Below the pieces are notes generated by a model. That model ran no database searches. It saw only the letters and a list, made by a program, of their open reading frames with translations, and was not told where the DNA came from. 5,303 nt of DNA from Cyclobacteriaceae bacterium (lineage in GTDB: Bacteria; Bacteroidota; Bacteroidia; Cytophagales; Cyclobacteriaceae), in contig DAOVVI010000181.1 in assembly GCA_030637245.1 (NCBI GenBank), positions 1 through 5,303 on the forward strand, given 5' to 3'. The position numbers and the translations under genes are program-made. Position 1 is the stretch's first letter, and the number at the start of each line of letters is the position of its first letter. Below are positions 1 to 5,303 of this stretch, one piece after another.

Positions 1-156
1 CGTTTATTGCCTAAAATGGAAAATGAGCTAATACCAATAAAGAATGCAATAATTGAAATGTTTGACCGGCGCGATGTAGAATGTAGAATACAGTTGCCTG
101 AAAATACACGATTGAAAGCTGAAAAAATACTCCTAAAAATTGAAGGGCCACAATAG
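1..156 (+). CDS. 3' end of an unrecognised gene, truncated by the left window edge
   Basis: Frame 1 is open from the first base to a TAG at 154-156, giving 51 residues that end in KILLKIEGPQ. The other two forward frames hit stops within about 30 bases, so this is the only open rightward frame. The tail is mixed and charged (for example MFDRRDVECRI), with no membrane segment and no motif I recognise. The stop codon lies in the loop and stem of an intrinsic terminator, the usual arrangement for a real gene end, and this is the main support for calling it coding. It converges on the broken integrase, so it may be cargo of the same former mobile element, but that is inference from position only. 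The 5' part is outside the window and the function cannot be assigned. Confidence 0.6.
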   Translation, partial: RLLPKMENELIPIKNAIIEMFDRRDVECRIQLPENTRLKAEKILLKIEGPQ

Positions 157-166
157 GCCCTTTTTT
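143..166 (+). terminator. Rho-independent terminator of the left-edge gene, possibly bidirectional
   Basis: GGGCC (145-149) pairs perfectly with GGCCC (156-160) around the six-base loop ACAATA. Two further A-T pairs (143-144 with 161-162) extend the stem. Six T's follow at 161-166, with more T-rich sequence to about 184. The TAG stop of the upstream frame sits across the loop/stem boundary. Read leftward, the same hairpin is followed by a weaker T-rich stretch, so it could also end the integrase transcript, whose stop codon is about 25 bases away. Confidence 0.85.
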
Positions 167-185
167 ACTTCTTTAATTTTTTTTG

Positions 186-1412
186 TTAAAATGATCTTAC
201 TTTATTGAAATGGTCTGTTTTACGAAATAAGTCAAGTTCTCTTAGATAATCCATAGTTTGTTGCAGGCTTTGATGTCTGCATTGTTTTTGAATATCAATT
301 GGTTCCAGACCGCTTAAAAATAAGTTTATAGCTCCACTGTGTTTGTAGGAATATAGGGTGTATTCACGGTCTGAATTTATCAATCCGGTGGCTTTCAATA
401 TCTTTACTTGTTTAAGGTAGAAAAAACCTCTAAAAGTTTTCTTTGGGCCTGGGATTCGTCACGTAGTAAATAAATAATATTCTTTTGGGTATTCCATGAT
501 CTTACTATCCAGTATTGATTTTTTTAATGGTGGATAAATATCTACATAATCACTTTTCCGATTCTTAGATATACCCCTTGGAATAAAAATCCGGTCAGCA
601 TCTAATTCAATATCTCCAACCCTTAAACTATTTACTTCATTTGGCCTTGCCAGGGTATAATAAATAAACTCAACAAAAAGTAATAATTGATGTTCCCCCT
701 GTTTTAACATTTCTTTTTTCAGTACAGCCATATCATTAGCGGAAAATGCAGCATGTTTTTTTGAGGATGTAGGCAGCATTTTAATAGCTTCTGCCGGATT
801 CCGATTAAAGATTTTATTATCTCGGTCGATGATGTAGTTGATTAAAATACACAGTATTACACGGTGGTTATTATACGTTTTATTGCTTTCAATGCTACCG
901 GAAGTAAAAAGATTATCAAGGAAATCATGAATAATCGCGGTATCGAGTTTACCGATTTTAAGCCGCTCCATAGATTTTTGTTTAAGCCATTTATTCAATT
1001 TACTTACAGTCGAACAATACTGTTTGTAAGATCCAAAAGCAACCGTATTCTTTTTTTTCATCACCACATACTCAAATGCATGAATGATTGTTTGGTTTCT
1101 CAAATCGTTCGAATTAACTACAGAAAGATCTTTTCCTACTACATAACCTGCTTCCAGTTTTTCATTAATATAATCTTTCAATTGCTTGCCAGCTTCTAAA
1201 CGTTCACTTATGGTTTTGTAACGATTAATACCACCATAGTATCGCTTGCGAACCAGTTTGTTCAATTCAACATTCCATGCCCAACAAGACACATACCAAC
1301 GCTTGGTAAGATCTCGATCATGATGTATCAGTTTAGCCTTTTTAAATGGGTACTTATTTTCCAATTGAATATCTAAAAAATCCTTCGTATTGTGGCGCAC
1401 TTTGTGGCGCAC
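186..1412 (-). pseudogene. Tyrosine recombinase (phage-type integrase) interrupted by one in-frame TGA
   Basis: Tyrosine recombinases cut and rejoin DNA at attachment sites through a covalent 3'-phosphotyrosine, and drive integration and excision of mobile elements. Numbering is from a GTG at 1412-1410. Residues about 25-90 look like an N-terminal arm region and about 103-205 like a SAM-like core-binding domain. The catalytic domain starts near 215, with box I LARPNEVNSLR (Arg256) and a Lys in SKNRK (283 or 286). Codon 318 (459-461) is TGA. The same frame then continues with no other stop through YSYKHSG (His358), CRHQSL (Arg379, His380) and TMDYL (Tyr389, codon 246-248) to TAA at 186-188. 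The gap between the two open segments is a whole number of codons, so this is a nonsense change and not a frameshift. The upstream product alone lacks the nucleophile and should be inactive. The total of about 408 residues suits the family. The start is uncertain: the frame stays open to a GTG at 1520 that overlaps mazG, but a promoter-like element inside that extension favours 1412 or 1400. A TTG near 1360 is also possible. Readthrough or a sequencing error are alternatives to true decay. Confidence 0.87.
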
Positions 1413-1414
1413 TT
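1391..1414. repeat. Perfect 12-bp tandem duplication at the integrase 5' end
   Basis: TGTGGCGCACTT occurs twice with no gap (1391-1402 and 1403-1414). Each copy holds GTG-GCG-CAC, whose outer triplets are inverted repeats of each other. On the minus strand the unit keeps the reading frame and encodes KVRHKVRH, and both copies offer an in-frame GTG that could start the integrase. It is GC-rich against an AT-rich background and lies just downstream of a leftward promoter-like box. It could be an integrase or regulator binding site, or simply a slippage duplication. Confidence 0.8.
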
Positions 1415-1420
1415 TTGAAG

Positions 1421-1451
1421 CAAACCTAAAAAATATGCCTAATTCCCGCAA
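1421..1451 (-). promoter_or_regulatory. Candidate leftward promoter for the integrase
   Basis: On the minus strand TTG (1451-1449) is followed after 20 bases by TAGGTTTG (1428-1421). This is a full match to the Bacteroidota -7 consensus TAnnTTTG with a -33 TTG at an accepted spacing. Transcription would begin at about 1414-1416, at the edge of the 12-bp tandem repeat and next to the in-frame GTG at 1412, implying an almost leaderless message. It is called by motif only. Confidence 0.45.
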
Positions 1452-1486
1452 AAATACACTTTTTAGGGAATCGATAACAAAGTTTA

Positions 1487-1494
1487 TACTTTTG
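1487..1494 (+). promoter_or_regulatory. Candidate -7 box of the mazG promoter
   Basis: TACTTTTG matches TAnnTTTG exactly and ends 19 bases before the mazG ATG, predicting a leader of only about a dozen bases. There is no clear TTG at -33, only a T-run around 1460-1464, so the match rests on the -7 box and its position. Confidence 0.4.
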
Positions 1495-1513
1495 ATTTCT
1501 AAATATGAGATAA

Positions 1514-2332
1514 ATGTCACGAATTATTAAGCCGGAAGACCTGCAAAGAAAGGAGAAATTAGATGCCTTTAACCGACTTTTGACAATAATGGACGAATTG
1601 CGGGCCAACTGTCCCTGGGATAAAAAGCAGACAATGGAATCTTTACGACATTTGACCATTGAAGAAACTTATGAGCTTTCAGATTCGATTTTGGAAGGAG
1701 ACTTACCGGAGATAAAAAAGGAACTTGGGGATATTATGTTGCATTTGGTGTTTTATGCCAAAATTGCCGATGAGAAAAAAGCATTTAATCTTGGTGACGT
1801 ACTTCATAGTATTTGCGATAAACTGGTTCATCGCCACCCTCATATTTATGGTGACGCAGACGTGGAGGATGAAGAAGCGGTTAAAAGGAATTGGGAAAAG
1901 CTCAAATTGAAAGAAAAAGGGAATAATTCTGTTTTGGGAGGTGTGCCAAAATCATTGCCTGCATTGGTAAAAGCCATGAGAATTCAGGAAAAAGCAAGGG
2001 GTGTGGGTTTCGACTGGGAAAAGAAAGAGCAGGTTTGGGAAAAAGTTGAGGAGGAGATGCGGGAATTCAGAAATGAATTTAATGTAGAAAATGATTCTCC
2101 AATAAATCAGGAGCAAGCGATGTCCGAGTTTGGTGATATGCTTTTTTCGCTGATTAACTATGCCCGGTTTGTTAATATAAATCCAGAAGAAGCTCTGGAA
2201 AGAACAAATAGGAAGTTTATTAAACGGTTTCAATACCTGGAATCCGAATCATTTAAGGATGGAAAAAATATTTCTGATATGTCCCTTGCTGAAATGGATA
2301 AGTATTGGGAGGAAGCCAAAAAGCTAAAATAA
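1514..2332 (+). CDS. mazG: MazG, nucleoside triphosphate pyrophosphohydrolase
   Basis: MazG hydrolyses NTPs and dNTPs to the monophosphate and pyrophosphate. It is a cytosolic house-cleaning enzyme, and in E. coli it also affects ppGpp levels and survival of starvation. The 272 residues are close to E. coli MazG (263). The N-terminal domain shows CPWDKKQT (33-40), then the metal-binding EExxE...ExxD pattern as Glu50-Glu51, Glu54, Glu70 and Asp73 in EETYEL and ELGDIMLHLVFYA. A linker carries HRHPHIYGD and NWEKLK. The second domain repeats the pattern with Glu180, Glu181, Glu184 (VEEEMREF), Glu205 and Asp208 (EFGDMLFSLINYAR). Both domains therefore look complete. The ATG at 1514 is fixed as the first possible start because the in-frame codon just before it is TAA (1511-1513). 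No Shine-Dalgarno sequence is visible. It is divergent from the integrase and lies 94 bases before thrA on the same strand. There is no relA or mazEF in view, unlike the E. coli context. Confidence 0.96.
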   Translation: MSRIIKPEDLQRKEKLDAFNRLLTIMDELRANCPWDKKQTMESLRHLTIEETYELSDSILEGDLPEIKKELGDIMLHLVFYAKIADEKKAFNLGDVLHSICDKLVHRHPHIYGDADVEDEEAVKRNWEKLKLKEKGNNSVLGGVPKSLPALVKAMRIQEKARGVGFDWEKKEQVWEKVEEEMREFRNEFNVENDSPINQEQAMSEFGDMLFSLINYARFVNINPEEALERTNRKFIKRFQYLESESFKDGKNISDMSLAEMDKYWEEAKKLK

Positions 2333-2341
2333 TCATCTGAA

Positions 2342-2375
2342 TTGGCCTGAATTAATCGTTCACTTACTATTTTTG
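2342..2375 (+). promoter_or_regulatory. Candidate thrA promoter
   Basis: TATTTTTG (2368-2375) matches the Bacteroidota -7 consensus, with a TTG at 2342-2344 separated by 23 bases, at the long end of the known spacing. It lies in the gap after mazG and predicts a leader of about 45 bases before the thrA ATG. I see no strong terminator after mazG, so some readthrough from mazG is also possible. The leader contains no run of Thr or Ile codons in a small reading frame, so an E. coli type thr attenuator is not supported. Confidence 0.4.
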
Positions 2376-2426
2376 TCAACTTTTAAAAGCAACTTCACAT
2401 AAGCTGAAAATATATACTGAGTCCTC

Positions 2427-4883
2427 ATGAAAGTATTGAAATTTGGTGGAACGTCTGTCGGATCTTCAGATAGCATTAAAGAGGTAATAGAGATCATTAC
2501 CGACTATAAAGTGCAAAATATCCATGTAGCCATGGTTTCATCTGCAATGACTGGAATTACCAATAAGTTGCTGTTAATCGGGCAAAAGGCTTCTGAAAAT
2601 GACGAGTCATATCTCGAGATACTTAAAGAAATAGAGACGTTTCATTTTAATACCATCAAGGAATTACTTGAAGTTAAAAATCAAAGTCATACATTGGCGT
2701 CGATCAAAAAGATGCTCAATGAGCTGGAAGACTTGTCACATGGGATTTTCCTGCTTAAAGAGCTTTCTTTGAGAACTACAGATTTACTTTTAAGTTTTGG
2801 TGAGCGTCTTTCCTGTTATATTATTAATGCATATGCAAATCAACAAGCTCTAAAGACTGAACTTCTCGATGCCAGGGAGTTGGTTAAAACGGATGCTCGA
2901 TTTGGTAAAGGTCGTGTTCAGATGGATGTGACTTTAAAAAATATCCAGGAATACTTCAACGATCACAATCAAATTCAAATAATTACCGGATTTATAGGCT
3001 CAACGGATAAAAATGAAACAACGACCCTTGGAAGAGGGGGATCAGACTACACGGCGTCAATTTTTGGAGCAGCATTAGATGCTGAAGAAATTGAAATCTG
3101 GACAGATGTTGATGGAGTTTTAACAACTGATCCAAAACAGGTGAAGAGGGCGTTTTCCCTAAGCGAAATGACTTATGAAGAAGCCATGGAAATGTCACAC
3201 TTTGGAGCAAAGGTTATCTATCCACCAACATTACAACCTGCTTTCCAAAAGAAAATTCCGTTGAGGATAAGGAATACATTTAATCGCGATTTCCCCGGGA
3301 CTTTGATTAAAAGCATTGCTGATTCGGGTAAGTATCTTGTAAAAGGAATCTCATCAATCAGGGACATTTCACTGATAAATTTTCAGGGAAGTGGAATGGT
3401 AGGTGTGACCGGTGTCTCATCCAGATTATTTGGCGTGCTTGCAAACAATAATATTAACCTCATTCTCATTACCCAGGCATCTTCAGAGCACTCCATCTGT
3501 TTTGCTATAGATCCAAAGGATGGAGTGTTGGCAAAAGAAGTAGTCGAAGAGGAGTTTAGCAGAGAGATAGAATCAGGAAAAATAGAATCATTAGCCATAG
3601 AAGAACAAATGTCCATTGTCGCTATTATAGGAGAAAATATGGCTAATACTCCGGGAATCTCCGGGAAGCTGTTTAATGCCCTTGGGAAAAATGGCGTAAA
3701 TGTAGCCGCGATTGCACAGGGATCTTCCGAGCGTAATGTTTCGATTGTCATTGCACAAAAAGATATATCAAAGACCTTAAATACCATTCATGAAGTATTC
3801 TTCCTTTCTGATGTAAAGACACTCAATGTATTTATAATTGGAGTTGGATTGATTGGAGGGACGCTCATAGATCAGATTGCTGATCACAATCAAAAACTGG
3901 TAAAAGACCATGCGTTAAAAATCAATATCGTTGGCATGACCAATTCGAAAAAGATGATTTTTAGTGAAGAAGGTTTATACCTTGAGAATTGGAAAGATAG
4001 CCTGATCACAAAAGGAGACCCGTCAACAATTTCGGGATTTATTGATAAAATGATCAAACTCAATCTACAGAACTCAGTCTTTATAGATTGTACGTCCAGT
4101 TCCGAAGTAGTGAATGGATATGAGCACGTGTTAAAACAATCCGTATCTATCACTACACCAAACAAGCTGGCAAGTTCCGGTGATCTTGAGCTTTTTAGAA
4201 AATTGAAATCCCTTGCATTGAAAAACGATGTAAAATTTGTCTATGAAACAAACGTTGGAGCAGGATTGCCGGTCATCACCACATTGAATGATCTTAAAAT
4301 AAGTGGAGACAAAATTTTGAAAATTGAAGGAGTGTTGTCGGGTACGTTGTCTTATATCTTCAATTCCTTTACGGAGGGAACGAAATTCAGTGAGGTGGTT
4401 AAACTTGCTAAAGAAAAAGGATTTACTGAGCCCGATCCTCGTGACGATCTCAATGGTATGGACGTTGCCAGAAAAATATTGATTTTATCAAGGGAAGTAG
4501 GATTGGATCTCTGTCTGGAAGATGTTGTAATCAATAATATACTTCCTCAATCATGCATTGACGCCAAATCTGTGGATGGATTTTTTATAGAATTAGAAAA
4601 AGTAAATGACTATTTCGATGAGCTAAGAATCGAAGCAGAGAAAAGCGGAAAAGTGCTTCGCTTTGTTGCCAAAATGGAAAATGGCTTAGCATCCGTAGGT
4701 CTTGAATCAGTAGATCAGACAAATCCATTTTATGGATTAGATGGAAGCGATAATATGATTTCTTTTACGACAGATCGATATCTAGAAAGACCGCTTGTGA
4801 TAAAGGGCCCTGGTGCCGGTGCGGAAGTGACAGCGGCAGGAGTTTTTGCTGAGATCATCAGTATCAGTCATTTTTTAGGATAA
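2427..4883 (+). CDS. thrA: Bifunctional aspartokinase / homoserine dehydrogenase (ThrA type)
   Basis: The enzyme phosphorylates aspartate to aspartyl phosphate (EC 2.7.2.4), and its second half reduces aspartate semialdehyde to homoserine (EC 1.1.1.3). These are the first and third steps toward threonine and methionine, in the cytosol. At 818 residues it matches E. coli ThrA (820). The kinase domain (about 1-300) has KFGGTSVG (5-12), GERLS (Glu126), TTLGRGGSDYTA (199-210) and WTDVDGVLTTDP (225-236). Two ACT-type regulatory segments follow: about 313-390 (GSGMVGVTG, LITQASSEHS) and about 395-465 (NTPGISGKLF, IAQGSSERNVS). They closely resemble the E. coli ThrA regulatory region, so feedback inhibition by threonine is likely but inferred. 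The dehydrogenase (466-818) starts with a Rossmann GVGLIG (472-477), then TPNK (Lys580), YETNVGAGLPV (606-616), GVLSGTLSYIFN and TEPDPRDDLNGMDVARK (667-683), with Glu668, Asp679 and Lys683 aligning to known catalytic residues of yeast homoserine dehydrogenase. It ends with KGPGAGAEVTAAGVFAEI. An in-frame TGA at 2418-2420 fixes the ATG at 2427. No thrB or thrC follows within 420 bases. Confidence 0.97.
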   Translation: MKVLKFGGTSVGSSDSIKEVIEIITDYKVQNIHVAMVSSAMTGITNKLLLIGQKASENDESYLEILKEIETFHFNTIKELLEVKNQSHTLASIKKMLNELEDLSHGIFLLKELSLRTTDLLLSFGERLSCYIINAYANQQALKTELLDARELVKTDARFGKGRVQMDVTLKNIQEYFNDHNQIQIITGFIGSTDKNETTTLGRGGSDYTASIFGAALDAEEIEIWTDVDGVLTTDPKQVKRAFSLSEMTYEEAMEMSHFGAKVIYPPTLQPAFQKKIPLRIRNTFNRDFPGTLIKSIADSGKYLVKGISSIRDISLINFQGSGMVGVTGVSSRLFGVLANNNINLILITQASSEHSICFAIDPKDGVLAKEVVEEEFSREIESGKIESLAIEEQMSIVAIIGENMANTPGISGKLFNALGKNGVNVAAIAQGSSERNVSIVIAQKDISKTLNTIHEVFFLSDVKTLNVFIIGVGLIGGTLIDQIADHNQKLVKDHALKINIVGMTNSKKMIFSEEGLYLENWKDSLITKGDPSTISGFIDKMIKLNLQNSVFIDCTSSSEVVNGYEHVLKQSVSITTPNKLASSGDLELFRKLKSLALKNDVKFVYETNVGAGLPVITTLNDLKISGDKILKIEGVLSGTLSYIFNSFTEGTKFSEVVKLAKEKGFTEPDPRDDLNGMDVARKILILSREVGLDLCLEDVVINNILPQSCIDAKSVDGFFIELEKVNDYFDELRIEAEKSGKVLRFVAKMENGLASVGLESVDQTNPFYGLDGSDNMISFTTDRYLERPLVIKGPGAGAEVTAAGVFAEIISISHFLG

Positions 4884-5303
4884 GTTTTATTCTATCATAG
4901 CTAATTTCGGTAAATTTCCATATTGGGCACAAGCGGGATGCGACAGTGGAGGAATAGGTCGAATTAAAGAAATGGGGTATTTAATCATGACCCGTGATAT
5001 TATTTTCCAGTTGTGAATTGGATTAAACTATTGCATACATCTCAATATTCAAGTTTTGGACGCTGAGCATTAGAGCATTTAACCAAATAATCATTAATAT
5101 GTCACTTGTAAAGTTCAATTACCTCTCAATTATGGATTATTGGATTATTTTATTTACTTACGGGAGAAGATCGGATACCCCAATTAATTAAATATAGTAA
5201 TATAGTTTTGAAACCCTCACCAAACCATTCGCAATCTACTATTAATTAGTTACTGACGCCAAAAGCATCACTCAATTTTCAATATATCACTCCCAGGTCA
5301 GCA
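4884..5303. other. 420-bp region after thrA without a convincing gene
   Basis: No frame gives a supportable coding region. Frame 1 is open from 4879 to a TGA at 5014-5016 (including YWAQAGCDSGGIGRIKEMG), but its only ATG starts are at 4972 and 4987, leaving 14 residues or fewer. It could be the remnant of a lost gene. Small tandem repeats are visible: GAGCATTA/GAGCATTT at 5065-5080 and GGATTATT twice at 5134-5149. ATCACTC occurs twice near the right edge (5267-5273, 5286-5292), between CTGAC (5253-5257) and its inverse GTCAG (5297-5301). I see no clear intrinsic terminator for thrA and no tRNA. Confidence 0.6.
5203..5210 (+). promoter_or_regulatory. Weak promoter-like -7 box facing the right edge
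   Basis: TAGTTTTG fits TAnnTTTG, but no TTG lies at the expected -33 distance. It would serve a rightward gene beyond the window, which cannot be seen. In AT-rich DNA a single box like this arises by chance fairly often. Confidence 0.15.

Noticed and set aside
301..313. GGTTCCAGACC, resembling a tRNA T-arm
   Set aside because: No acceptor, D-arm or anticodon arm surrounds it, and it lies within integrase coding sequence.
459..461. Selenocysteine insertion at the integrase TGA
   Set aside because: Tyrosine recombinases are not selenoproteins, the position is not a catalytic residue, and no stable hairpin of SECIS type is evident just downstream.
864..1199. 111-codon rightward open frame
   Set aside because: It lies wholly antisense to the integrase core-binding region, which has clear family features. 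The translation is low-complexity, rich in Phe and Ile, with no motif, so it is a shadow frame.
1426..1659. 77-codon leftward open frame across the mazG 5' end
   Set aside because: It overlaps conserved mazG coding sequence on the opposite strand and shows no recognisable product.
2333..2426. Threonine attenuator leader before thrA
   Set aside because: The 94-bp gap has no small reading frame rich in Thr or Ile codons and no terminator hairpin with a T-run.
3383..3787. 134-codon leftward open frame, and shorter ones at 2992-3210, 3890-4165 and 4352-4534
   Set aside because: All are antisense to the well-supported thrA gene, with no motifs or initiation signals of their own.
1..5303. CRISPR array, defence island, toxin-antitoxin pair or insertion sequence
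   Set aside because: There are no regularly spaced repeats, no transposase and no small paired genes. mazG here is a house-cleaning enzyme with no mazEF beside it.

Overview
The window looks like chromosomal DNA from a member of the Bacteroidota, probably of the Cytophagales type. Three things point there. The promoters that can be read match the Bacteroidota form (TAnnTTTG at -7, TTG near -33). None of the starts has a convincing Shine-Dalgarno sequence. The tyrosine recombinase has the YSxKHxG / CRHxSL motifs that I associate with Bacteroidota integrases. The genus cannot be named from the sequence alone.

Left part (1 to about 1412), a probable mobile-element remnant: the 3' end of an unrecognised rightward gene enters from the left edge and runs into a clean intrinsic terminator at 143-166. 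Facing it is a leftward tyrosine recombinase (integrase) gene. It is complete in content but broken by one in-frame TGA at 459-461. The break leaves Arg box I upstream and puts the KHSG, CRH and nucleophilic Tyr motifs downstream of the stop. A perfect 12-bp tandem duplication (1391-1414) lies at its 5' end.

Middle part (1413-2332): about 100 bp carries what look like back-to-back promoters, one leftward for the integrase and one rightward for mazG. mazG encodes the two-domain house-cleaning NTP pyrophosphohydrolase and is intact.

Right part (2333-5303): a 94-bp gap with a candidate promoter precedes thrA. This is a full-length fused aspartokinase / homoserine dehydrogenase (818 aa) that catalyses the first and third steps of the aspartate-to-threonine/methionine branch. 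The last 420 bp (4884-5303) hold no convincing gene, only short tandem repeats, a start-less open stretch and one promoter-like box. thrB and thrC do not follow in the window.

mazG and thrA are ordinary core genes with no evident functional link beyond adjacency. I see no convincing undescribed system. The most interesting point is the integrase split by a single UGA, with its 5' repeat and divergent promoter region.
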